Shown: positions 33,101 to 51,090, counted from the first letter of the stretch. The stretch is DNA of 64,000 bases from Isochrysis galbana (GCA_018136815.1 CM030938.1:4669724-4733723); one strand, 5' to 3'. Translations and numbers: made by a program. Notes: generated by a model from the sequence alone, not told the origin.

Positions 33101-33518
33101 TCATCGTGATGCGGCCCTCCAGGGCTGCGCTGCATCGCGCTGTCAGAGGTTTTGCCTCCAGTGCGTCTTCTAGTGCTGCGTCTCTGACCGCTGTGCGCTC
33201 TTGGTATAGCCACACATAGTACTTTCGCAGCTCTTTGCGTATCTCGACGTCTGACGTCGTTGTAGGTCTTGAGTCGTCTCCCGGGGAGTCCCAGTCGCGC
33301 GTCTTAAACAGCTCCGGTATCGCGCTGTGCGACGTTTTCGCCTTGAACTTATTGAAGAATTCCTTTGTCATTCTTTCTTCTTGCTTCAGAGCGTCAAAGC
33401 AGTTTTTATTTGACGGCTTCGACTTCTTCCGTATGTCCGCAATCTCCTGATTGAGCTCTCGTATCTTGTCTATCCGTCCGTGGTTCGGTCCTTCGTCGTT
33501 TAGTGCTATTCCCAGCAA
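30195..33518 (-). CDS. LINE reverse transcriptase with C-terminal zinc finger
   Basis: 1107 codons. RT motifs in order: NGKAAGPDALPAEFYK (about 150-165), YRPITLLQSDYKILAKILTN, LALDWEKAFDRVNW (motif A, catalytic Asp), GVPQGCPLSPLAFLL (motif B) and QFADDTQLLAADY (motif C, catalytic Asp pair). All catalytic residues are present and the frame is uninterrupted. A long domain of about 450 residues of unknown function follows, including TNPRTGRKMQWVKHPEVP and KLPAFWKQALAVIRSL. Then comes a zinc-finger CRFCKEADESSTHLGEC near residue 935 and a tail with LAWRYIITDFYRIHYDN. Together these indicate a non-LTR retrotransposon polyprotein, probably still active or recently so. No endonuclease domain is seen in this frame. 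The start may lie further upstream if a frameshift links it to the Pro-rich leader frame. Confidence 0.9.
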   Translation of the reverse strand: MLGIALNDEGPNHGRIDKIRELNQEIADIRKKSKPSNKNCFDALKQEERMTKEFFNKFKAKTSHSAIPELFKTRDWDSPGDDSRPTTTSDVEIRKELRKYYVWLYQERTAVRDAALEDALEAKPLTARCSAALEGRITMKELTQAIGEIGNGKAAGPDALPAEFYKSFEEMVKHDFLRVLNLALSLGQLSVSMREGDIILLYKKGDTRDPRNYRPITLLQSDYKILAKILTNRLKQVIGFVISKDQLGFVPRRLIGEATHLLQLTRAYLEETGEPGLMLALDWEKAFDRVNWGFYHVVMDKLNFGEDFQRYARTLTNAEAKPIRYIKTNGGRSFPFNIASGVPQGCPLSPLAFLLTAEALTRVINEDDNIEGIIVNGAELKISQFADDTQLLAADYGSLGRSLKWVDRYAAASCGKPNEQKFEGLRMGSLKRKTPPRDFRRYKWLKNSESATILGVPLGGPEALKAFWRRLADKIDKKVSALTHVTENLSIHGKTKVANFLILSIPRYWVQTLAAPRSFHKSLEQSVDRVLWTNPRTGRKMQWVKHPEVPMKGDTREGPHLGLGLLDWKNHVRALQAKWILNYMDSRQAQWKQVLDAWFCRTNIGRAAVIADVPAHRLTDGIKGTSKLPAFWKQALAVIRSLHLTPLKLSREGALSQPIWRNPTHDGPNMSPLWAELWSKLECNVVHNIYKDYACTVMFTEEDCEQYLRSNDTYIHFKGEYIPRDKFLKSWEQIRKHAQQIVETASQNGTVAQDSEDSDIEYPDAGTPKTTIHITQDGEYFANENDAWYEVELSYLGTPIIEDRATNKPTNLDPSPPTKWGEGYKSNKRTEYPLPDEYTLDGKTELDKTEVEHLTKALQKAENKRRRLTGPENWEKRLRLPDNVWAHLADIYTSPMLTARDTHLHYKHITHRRIATANRFADREPTCRFCKEADESSTHLGECSRISNIFDALDAIARHPRRTDTTGEELSIKRLFLCPDGTCPKALPILYLLAWRYIITDFYRIHYDNAFFSEESVLIRIIERFTKLSGAFIFAESTDSSRTAQAGLGRQPKKRIDMSALRPLYEADSKGNLTPSAELLALASRLGIEYMVKNASGTGSAPNQSNN

Positions 33519-33625
33519 TGCTAGTTCGTCCAGCGCTTTTGAAAGTGCTCTCCGGTCCTCCCCTTGGCGGGTTGCCCATAGGAGGTATGTTGCCGCCGCC
33601 CTTTTTGCGTTCGCCCATGCCTCTC

Positions 33626-33922
33626 CTAGTTTGTCGTCCGGTGTGTCGGCCGAAGGCTTTCCCTATGGGAGTTCTGGCTCTGTGGCCTTGGGTGTGCGTG
33701 TGGTTGGCTGTGCTGGCAGAGTTGTGTTGAGGGGTTGTGTGGTGTTGGGGTGTGTTCAGTCCTTGTGGTGTTGTGGGCTCGGATCAGGTTGCGGCTCGCG
33801 GGTACCTGGGTTGGCGTGGCCCTGGGAGGTGGCTGCTGCGGCTGCGCGGCGTCCAGCATATCCTGGTCGGCCGGCGCGGTGGGGTGGGAGGAGAGAGGAG
33901 AGGGGAGCGTGGCGCGCTCCAT
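33626..33922 (-). CDS. LINE leader ORF (Pro/Thr/Gln-rich)
   Basis: 98 codons starting MERATLPSPLSSHPTAPADQ, directly after the 5' hairpin. Equivalent starts (MERAPTAPTSQPP, MERVPPPSLAV, MERADAPPLSF) occur in other copies, so the first three or four residues and the low-complexity character are conserved. It ends 108 bases before the Met of the RT frame. It may be the N-terminus of the polyprotein separated by a frameshift. Confidence 0.55.
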   Translation of the reverse strand: MERATLPSPLSSHPTAPADQDMLDAAQPQQPPPRATPTQVPASRNLIRAHNTTRTEHTPTPHNPSTQLCQHSQPHAHPRPQSQNSHRESLRPTHRTTN

Positions 33923-33944
33923 GACCCTATCGTTTTAACGATAG

Positions 33945-35345
33945 TTGGTTTTCCTCAAAGCGAGGAACGCTTTAGTCAAGTCCCTGACACTTACATCCTC
34001 TAGTGTTGTACGCGTATGAGGGCCCTGTAATCCATGGCGTTACTTGCGTCCCTTTGGCGCTTTCGTTGTTCTGCTTTCGCCTTATCTTGTTCGCACGTGC
34101 ATTGGCGAAAGCTAACTTGGTTTTTACGGAGAAATGAGATAGCCCACGGCTTGTCGTATCCTTTGCAGCCTCCGGGGGCTCCATGGATGGCTAATTCCCC
34201 TTCAGGAGTCACACATTCCACTGATGATCGGACCGCATAGTCCAAGTTTAAATTTTCTCCGTCATCGAGAGTCACATGAAAGTTGCGAGGGAAACGGTGC
34301 CCTAAGGCCGACGTGTCCGTGTAGACATAAAAGTGCCAGATGGGACGCTTGCCGGACTCAACTTTCGTGATACCTTCGAGTGAGGTTTTGGCCCGCTGTT
34401 GGTTGCCCCTTAGCACGTGGAAACCCTCGCGCTCGAGCGAGTTAGCCAAGTGCCTAGTCTTGGTCTTGAAAGCCTTGATCGGATCAAAGATGCGAAAAAC
34501 AATGTAGGTCGCCACCTCTTTTAGGGAGGACCGGATAGCGCTCGACTTACGAGGGGCCGAGTCGGTTAACGCGCCATAGGTGATTCCAAATTCATGCGGG
34601 ACTCCCGAGAGTGCTGTGTTAACTTTGTCTCCGTATGCGGCCTTGAATTGATCATGTGCGTCTTCATCGACGTAGAAGATCCAAGGGCCTTTGCGGCCTT
34701 TGTCCATGCCATCTGGAGTTGCGTCTAGGCCTTCCAGCCTAGAGAGGAGGAATTTCATGAAGGTGGCGACATCCTCGCTCTTGATGTCCTTTTTGTCATC
34801 AGCTAGCTGAGCTAGCTGGATGAAAAAAGGCGTGTCTTCGGGCTCCTCTTCCTCATCAGGTGGAGGAGAAGCAAAAGGGGTGGAGTTGTGGAGAGTCGGC
34901 TTTGGATCCGATTGAGGATCCGCCCCCCTCTCTCCACTCCTCCCCTGCCATGGGGGAGGAACCACCCATCCTCCTGGCATGCCTGATGGCTTGCCAGGAG
35001 GCCACTGCCCTGCTGACCCACTCCCTCACTCACAGGCACGCCTGATTCGCTCGTCCTGGCCAGTCGTGGCCAGCCCATTGCTCCAACCCCCCCTCCCCCC
35101 CTGGTCGACAAGCAGACAGGTGCAGCGTGGGGGCCCCTGAGGCTCGGGAGCGCCAGCGAGGGAGAGGCAGGGGAGGCCAGGGCCCAGCCCCAGCCTCCTC
35201 TGCCCCCTGAGCTGGCCTCCAGGAGCCTCCAGGTGTCGCCAGAGGGCAGCTGGAGGCCTGCCGCAGGCGCGCCATCGCGCGTGCCGCAGGAGAGGGGAGA
35301 GAGGGCGCGGAGAAGGGGTCGGGCGGAGCGAGAGCTCCGCTCACC
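33945..35345 (-). mobile_element. LINE copy B, 5' part (ORF1-like frame)
   Basis: Minus-strand frame 34980-34000 (326 codons) includes GPWIFYVDEDAHDQFKAAYG, VPHEFGITYGALTDSAPRKS, GKRPIWHFYVYTDTSALGHR and WAISFLRKNQVSFRQCTCEQ before a Lys/Arg-rich tail. I recognise no domain. Next to the stop, in another frame, comes TLEDVSVRDLTKAFLAL, which belongs 3' of the RT region. The RT is therefore missing and copy B is an internally deleted element. The leader at 34920-35300 matches the one at 15500-15900. It is interrupted by copy A. Confidence 0.65.
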
Positions 35346-35369
35346 GAAAAATTGGTAAGTCCCGCTCCT

Positions 35370-35690
35370 GTTTACAGGATGAGTCGGGACTGAAGCCGCC
35401 GCCCACTCGGAGACACAGGAGGAAGGGGGGGAAAGATCACCGGGGGGTGGCGCGGGCCACCGGACCATATCTAAGCCCTTCACCCCTATCCCCCTAGTAG
35501 TGCACGTGGGGAGCCGCCTGATGGCGGGGGGAGAAGGGCCGGGGAGTGGGGGTGTAGAAAGTATGCTACGTACTATGTGTAGTAGGTAGTGGTTCCATTC
35601 GCCGCGAGTGCGGTAAGACTATTAGAAGGTTTTTTTTAGTATAGTAGGTGTGTAGCCCAGGATCTTTAGATTTTTTTTATGTATCCGTGG
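35370..35690 (+). mobile_element. SINE-like element with LINE 3' tail, copy 3
   Basis: The body shares GGAGACACAGGAGGAAG, CCCCTAGTAGTGCACGTGGG and GGTAAGACTATTAGAAGG with the copies at 6340 and 4110. Its end, GTGTGTAGCCCAGGATCTTT then AGATTTTTTTT, matches the 3' end of LINE copy A (GTGTGTAGCCCTGAATCTTC then AGATC and T18). This is the usual arrangement of a SINE using a LINE's tail. Segment 35730-35800 then repeats the terminal block of 3770-3830. Confidence 0.65.
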
Positions 35691-35979
35691 CAGCAGCACG
35701 CAGCACGCGTCAAGTGTACGGTGTACGGGCAGGTGCACTGAGGGTTGTCGTGTTAGTACCGGGCTAGTGGGAGTAGTGGTACTAATGCTCAATTGTATTT
35801 ATGGGTAGGCCAAAATATCCGGGGTAGGCCATAAACATAAGGGTGAGTGACCGGGCTATTAATGCGACAGACCCATGCCTGATAGTTTATTATAGCCGAA
35901 AATTTCAACAATTTTTGAAAACAACATGGCTAAACAGCACAAGAACCCCTCTCCTGCCAACCCGCGCTTCCACGCGACG

Positions 35980-36056
35980 GGCGCTTGTCCTCAGGCGGAG
36001 ACGCGTGTGAGCGGATACCACTCACTCAGTTTCGCGCTTTCGCCATCATTAGCGGC
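35980..36056 (-). promoter_or_regulatory. SECIS element (type II) of the selenoprotein rhodanese
   Basis: On the minus strand, helix I pairs 36051-36056 with 35980-35985 (one C.C mismatch). The quartet is TGAT (36048-36045) opposite TGAG (35993-35990), giving U.U, A.G, G.A and U.G pairs. Helix II pairs GGCGAAAGCGCG (36044-36033) with CGCGTCTCCGCC (36005-35994), 10 of 12 positions paired or wobble. The apical bulge begins with the required unpaired AA (36032-36031). Helix III pairs GTGAG (36025-36021) with CTCAC (36011-36007). It starts about 200 nt after the UGA codon, within the usual range. The fold was derived by hand. Confidence 0.8.
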
Positions 36057-36128
36057 TAGAGGCTCCAAAGGCAAATCGGACAGTCAACCTGCACTTCCCA
36101 GTGGGAACTGTTGCTCGGACCGATACTA

Positions 36129-36584
36129 CTATCCGGATTCTTCCTTGAGCGCGGCCCACTGCTCGGGTTGGTTGGGCCCGCCTGCATTGAGAATCTGCCC
36201 ACCAAAGCCACGCGCCTGGAGGAGGGCTTTGGCCTTGCCCGCGCGACCGCCCGACTGTCAGTAGAGAATGACGGGCCTCTCAGGGTCGAGCGGCACTTCA
36301 GCCATCGTCTCCTTCTCACGGTCCCACTGCACGTGCATCGCAGTCGCTAGCTTGGGCGTGGCCGCAAACTCCTCCGTCGTGCGCAGGTCGATGATTGTAG
36401 CCCTCGCATGGAGGGCTTGCCGGATCTGCGACGGCGAGGCGAGGGCGGAGCACGCGCGCACGAGTCGAGATACGACGCCCGTCGGCATACGCGAGGAGAG
36501 CATCGCTTTACGCCGCGTTCGGGCGAGAGCAGACGCGCGGGGAGTGGGGGTGGGTGGGAGAGGAGGGGGAAGAGAGATGGCCAA
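36129..36584 (-). CDS. Rhodanese-like selenoprotein (Sec at the catalytic position)
   Basis: 151 codons if the in-frame TGA at 36258-36260 (codon 109) is read as selenocysteine. Residues 1-45 are Pro/Ala/Arg-rich and basic, consistent with an organelle presequence; alternative starts are Met28 and Met33. The rhodanese fold follows: ATIIDLRTTEEFA, then ERPVILY-U-QSGGRAGKAKALL with U in place of the cysteine of the CxxGxR persulfide loop, then ARGFGGQILNAGGPNQPEQW and a TAG stop at 36129. The length fits a single-domain PspE-type rhodanese. Rhodaneses move sulfane sulfur through the active-site Cys; Sec there would make a selenol enzyme, perhaps a redox or selenium-transfer protein. A SECIS lies downstream. 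The alternatives are a nonsense mutation or an intron ending at TGACAG, but the residues on both sides are contiguous in the family. Confidence 0.82.
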
Positions 36585-37160
36585 GTGAGGAGGGGGGAGG
36601 TGGTTGGCTAGAGCGGACAGCGCCGCCGACCGGCCGGCCGGCGACGATCCTAAGGATCTCGTGTTCTACAATAAAACTCCTCCCCCGCCCCCAACTCCTC
36701 CCCCGCGCCCCCTCTCTCTCCCCTCCCGCGCGAGCCAAGGGAGAGAGGAGGATGGAGGGAGCCGTCAGAGAGGGAAGACTGTGGCCGAATATTAACAGAA
36801 ACTCCACAGTCCCTAACTCCTCCGCCCACGCCCCTACAGCTCTGCGAGGAGAGAGAGAGAGAGAGAGGGAGCGCGAGCCAAGGGAGGAGGAGGATCATCG
36901 AAAGAAGAGAGAGCCGTTGGAGAGAGAAAAGAGTCGCCGAAGATTTGGATGAACGCCAGAGACCAGACAGAGAGAGAGGGAGAGGAAAAGTGAAGTGACC
37001 ACCCCATCTGCTTATATCTTTCCTCTGCTCTCTACCATAAAGGTACCCAAAGGCCGCGTTTAGCGTTAGATCTGAGCTTGAATATGCTCGCCGCCAGCAT
37101 TTATATATATTCCTCGCTCCAAATATCCATATCCTCTTGTAGAGAAGTGGACGACTGAGG
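36585..37160. other. Divergent spacer between rhodanese and cyclase genes, GA-rich part
   Basis: Contains G-rich and GA-rich stretches (36840-36990) and no conserved frame. The 5' region of the rhodanese gene should lie at 36585-36700. Confidence 0.4.
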
Positions 37161-37252
37161 ACAGACAGAGAGGAGAGAATGAGAGAGAGAGAGATCTTGG
37201 CAGAGAAAGGGATAGAGAGAGAAGAGAGAGAAGAGAGAGAAGAGAGAGAGAA

Positions 37253-37286
<34 letters not shown>

Positions 37287-37690
37287 AAAGAAAGAAGAGA
37301 GAGAGAAGAGAGAGAAGAGAGAGAAGAGAGAAAGGAGAGAGAGGAGAGAGAAGAGAGAGAGAAGAGAGAGAAGAGAGAGAAGAGAGAGAAGAGAGAGAAG
37401 AGAGAGAAGAGAGAGAAGAGAGAGAGGAGAGAGAGGAGAGAGAGGAGAGAGAGGAGAGAGAGGAGAGAGAGGAGAGAGAGGAGAGAGAGAAGAGAGAAGA
37501 GAGGGAAGAGATAAGAGAGAGAGAAGAGAGAGAAGAGAGAGAAGAGAGAGAAGAGAGAGAGGAGAGAGAGGAGAGAGAGGAGAGAGAGGAGAGAGAGGAG
37601 AGAGAGGAGAGAGAGGAGAGAGAGAAGAGAGAGAAGAGAGAAGAGAGGGAAGAGAGAAGAGAGAGAGAAGAGAGAGAGCTTGACAGTGGT
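37160..37690. repeat. Purine satellite with 9-bp units
   Basis: (AGAGAGAAG)n grading into (AGAGAGAGG)n. The transition occurs twice (about 37325-37500 and 37515-37650), so a block of roughly 150-190 bp has itself been duplicated. Frames through it (EREKREK, LLSLLSL) are artefacts. Confidence 0.85.
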
Positions 37691-37744
37691 ACTCTAGTGG
37701 CTGGATCCCCCCAATCATCGTCCCGCCGATATCTTCCCAACTAG

Positions 37745-37750
37745 TCTCTT

Positions 37751-37818
<68 letters not shown>

Positions 37819-37880
37819 TCCCCCCTTCCCTCCCTCCCTCTCTCTCCCCCCCCCTCCCCCCTCCCCCCTCCCCCCTCCCC
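37745..37880. repeat. CT microsatellite and C-run tract upstream of the cyclase start
   Basis: (CT)n at 37760-37815, then CCCTCCC repeats to 37880, ending 30 bp before the cyclase ATG. It may lie in the promoter or 5' untranslated region. Confidence 0.8.
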
Positions 37881-37910
37881 CAAAGTGTTGCTGCTGGCTC
37901 AGGCGCGGGG

Positions 37911-48618
<10,708 letters not shown>

Positions 48619-48729
48619 GGCTGCCGCGGCGCCTCTCATTATTAGCAGGGGGCTTGACGCCTGAGGTTTATTGGTAAATGACAAGTCGCAGGCATGCATA
48701 GATCCTGTCTTTCCCTAGTTGTTTGATTG
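48619..48729. other. 3' flank of the cyclase gene
   Basis: Short spacer with no clear polyadenylation signal. The inverted-repeat element starts about 110 bp after the cyclase stop codon. Confidence 0.4.
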
Positions 48730-49105
48730 TCCCAACTGATCTTAGTGTTTATCTTCCGTAAGGTCAACTATCAGTAAACTGATGGGGTCATGGAACGCGT
48801 GCCGCCTCCCTCCCTCGCTGTCACGGCCCTCGCCGCGATGGACGAAGGAATGCAGGACACGCCGCTGTCGCCGAAGCGTCCGCTCCAGGATGATCCCCCC
48901 AGCCAGGTGGGCACAGGAGCCAGCGGGCCTCGCACGCGCATCACCGAGAACAGCGAGCCCACAACCTGCATGCTGGCAACAGCCAGCATGCAGCACACCC
49001 ACATCACATTCCACAGCCACACCACACCAGAGGGACGCTCCACTAGGGAAGGCCTCCGGGCCGGGACCCTACACAGCCGCGATACTGACCTAAGATCAGT
49101 TGGGA
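48730..49105 (+). mobile_element. Retroelement 5' fragment inside perfect 16-bp inverted repeats
   Basis: TCCCAACTGATCTTAG at 48730-48745 is exactly reverse-complemented at 49090-49105. Inside, the hairpin CTATCAGTAAACTGATGG (48768-48785) precedes the ATG at 48790, opening MERVPPPSLAVTALAAMDEG, a 120-codon frame ending at 49152. A second, shorter match (TTAGTGTTTAT at 48743 against ATAAACACTAA near 49152) extends the symmetry. The mechanism is unknown. Confidence 0.6.
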
Positions 49106-49189
49106 ATGGGATCGCGTGCGATAATACTTCTAGAATAGAATCGCGATACTAATAAACACTAAGATAATACTTCCCTCATAGAATCGCGA

Positions 49190-49325
49190 TACTGAACTAA
49201 AGAGGGAACTGGGGAAGGGGGAGGGGGTTGTTAGGGGTTAAGGTTGGGTAGAGAGGAGGTCCACAAGCACACTGCCTTACGCCGCACGTGTAGCGGAGAT
49301 TTTTAAGAAGATTTTTTTTTCAAAG
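49190..49325 (+). mobile_element. LINE 3' end fragment
   Basis: Matches the 3' untranslated part of LINE copy B in opposite orientation (28868-29000), including GGGGTTAAGGTTGGGTAG and the terminal TTTTTAAGAAGATTTTTTTT. Confidence 0.75.
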
Positions 49326-49580
49326 CCAATGGGGGCAGAAGCTTCCCATTCAACGTGGCGAGCGAAGTCCCCCAACCAAGGATGCTCGCTCTCGCCATTG
49401 GCCTTCCTCCGTAACGGCGGAAGCACTAGCTTACCCGAGCGATAAACGAAGACGATGATATAGAGAGCATCATAGTAAATGGAGCCGAACTTAAGATGAG
49501 CCAGTTTGCCGACGACACACAACTCTTAGTGGCGGACTATAGCAGCCTAGCACGCTCCCTTAGCTGGGTGGCGCGACGAC
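49326..49580 (+). pseudogene. Decayed reverse-transcriptase fragment
   Basis: In shifting frames it encodes SFPFNVAS, then LTRAINEDDDIESIIVNGAE and LKMSQFADDTQLLVADYSSL, matching motifs B to C of the RT at 30195-33518 (INEDDNIEGIIVNGAELKIS). At least two frameshifts and an in-frame stop are present. It directly abuts a LINE 3' end, so an internal piece follows a terminus out of order. Confidence 0.85.
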
Positions 49581-49790
49581 CGCCAATTCTTCACGGGTAG
49601 AGCGTGAGGGCTCTGAGGGCGCGTGGCGCGTGACGGAGGGGGGGAGAGGGGGGGCGAATCGCACCATTTCTTGGCGAAGATTTTCGTCGCGTCAGGTAGC
49701 CCCCCCCCCGGAGCTTTTTTATTGGGCATCGCGCCACGGTCAAAAACGCTGCCCAGCCCTTACTTATGTTTATAAAGCCCCGGTTTGATA
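49578..49790 (+). repeat. Direct repeat of about 205 bp, left copy
   Basis: GCGCGACGACCGCCAATTCT, GGGTAGAGCG, CGCACCATTTCTTGGCGAAG, ATTTTCGTCGCGTCAGGTAG, GGGCATCGCGCCACGGTCAA and the GTTT-GCCC end recur at 50680-50896 in the same orientation. The repeat flanks 49790-50680. Confidence 0.8.
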
Positions 49791-50896
49791 GGGCGGTCAA
49801 ACAGGGTTTTTTATTAGGGGTAGGGGTAGCGAAAATGGCCATCTCACGGTTGAAAAAATTTGAGGATTTCCTTCGGCTTCGGTAGAAAGTTCCCTATACA
49901 CCCGACAAACACATATCCAGGGCCCATTAGGACCAAGACCCCCCCCCTTGGGTCCTCACAACAAAACGTAACCAAAAACCAACAAAAGGTCGCAAAGGCG
50001 GCCGAGAAGCTCAACTTCAAATCGAGACCGGGCACGGTGCGTGCCCGATTTCGACGATCCACCCGGATGAGGAGGCCCGCCAGACACCAAATACACAGGG
50101 GCCACCCGCACAGTCACGCCAATCGGGCGAACCGCGCGCCGAAATCTCGTCGAAATCAGCCAGGCCAGCCGTGGAGCCCATTGGACGTCCGACGTCTCCG
50201 AGGGAGGCCTGGAGAGCCCAAATTCGAACTGATCCCGGGCGCGCCGCGCGCCCGTTTTCGACAATCCATCCAGATGAGTGACCCCGCCAGACATCAAATA
50301 CACAGGGGCCACCCGCACAGTCACGCCAATCGGGCGAACCGCGCGCCGAAATCTCGTATCTCGTCGAAGTCAGCCAGCCGTGGAGCCCATTGGACGTCCG
50401 ACGTCTCCGATGGAGGCCCGGAGAGCCCAACTTCGAACTGATCCCGGGCGAGCCGCGTGCCCGTTTTCGACATTCCATCCAGATGAGTGACCCCGCCAGA
50501 CATCAAATACACAGGGGCCACCCGCACAGTCACGCCAATCGGGCGAACCGCGCGGGCAATGATGCCAGAGGGTCAGAGGGTGGTCGGACTGTCGGCAGCC
50601 CGACACGGCGCTGCATCGGACGGGAATCAAATGCCGAATGTAGCTTAGATATAGAGGAACCGATCCCCCCGCGGGCGCGACCGCCAATTCTTTACGGGTA
50701 GAGCGCGAGCGCGCGTGACGGAGGGGGAGAGAGGGGGGGCGGATCGCACCATTTCTTGGCGAAGATTTTCGTCGCGTCAGGTAGCCCCCCCGGAGGTTTT
50801 TTATTGGGCATCTCGCCACGGTCAAAAAATGCAGCCCGGCCCTTACTAATGGTTAAAAAGCCCCTGTTTGCCCGCCCTAGGTTTGACCGCCCTACA
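49788..50896. mobile_element. Terminal inverted repeat element with internal 208-bp tandem repeats
   Basis: The left end TAGGGCGGTCAAAC (49787-49800) is repeated inverted as GTTTGACCGCCCTA at 50881-50894. The interior has three tandem units of about 208-210 bp starting near 50087, 50297 and 50507 (ATACACAGGGGCCACCCGCA, CAGTCACGCCAATCGGGCGA, CCCATTGGACGTCCGACGTC). No transposase is encoded, so it is non-autonomous. A truncated relative is at 28025-28480. Confidence 0.65.
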
Positions 50897-51090
50897 ATGG
50901 TTGCAATGGTGTGCCGTTCACGTGCTTCGCGGGCATGCGCGCGCGGTGTCTCGCGCGCACCTAGTTGGGAGGGGCATCCGAGCGCGGGCGCTTTGGAGAC
51001 GGGCGTGCTCATGAGCAAGTCGTCGTCCTCGGCGGTGTCGGTGCGGGGAGCCGCGGGGCGCGCCCCATGACCCTATCAGTTTACTGATAG
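50897..51090 (-). mobile_element. Retroelement 5' fragment, minus orientation
   Basis: Hairpin CTATCAGTTTACTGATAG (51073-51090) and a minus-strand ATG at 51068 (ATGGGGCGCGCC). It is truncated after about 190 bp. Confidence 0.6.

Larger units (their letters stand above)
29871..33944 (-). mobile_element. LINE copy A, near full-length non-LTR retrotransposon
   Basis: A 4.07-kb element bounded by the 19-bp duplication. The 5' end is the hairpin CTATCGTTAAAACGATAG (33927-33944), then ATGGAGCGCGCC at 33922, which opens a 98-codon Pro-rich frame. Overlapping frames lead into the long reverse-transcriptase ORF at 33518-30195. The 3' untranslated part (30194-29880) ends GTGTGTAGCCC, AATCTTCAGATC and a run of about 18 T. 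No apurinic-type or restriction-like endonuclease motif could be recognised. Confidence 0.85.

Noticed and set aside
35941-36000. A second SECIS-like stem (GCC/GGC around TGAG)
   Set aside because: It lacks a proper helix II and apical AA; TGAG at 35993-35990 fits instead as the 3' side of the quartet in the accepted model.
36240-36275. Intron ending at TGACAG as an explanation for the in-frame TGA in the rhodanese gene
   Set aside because: TTCTCTACTGACAG does resemble an acceptor. However, the codons before it (ERPVILY) and after it (QSGGRAGKA) are adjacent in rhodaneses with only the Cys between them, so no intron is needed, and the downstream SECIS independently favours selenocysteine.
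49578-50896. LTR retrotransposon
   Set aside because: The direct repeats do not begin TG or end CA, no primer-binding site or polypurine tract is evident, and the interior encodes nothing.
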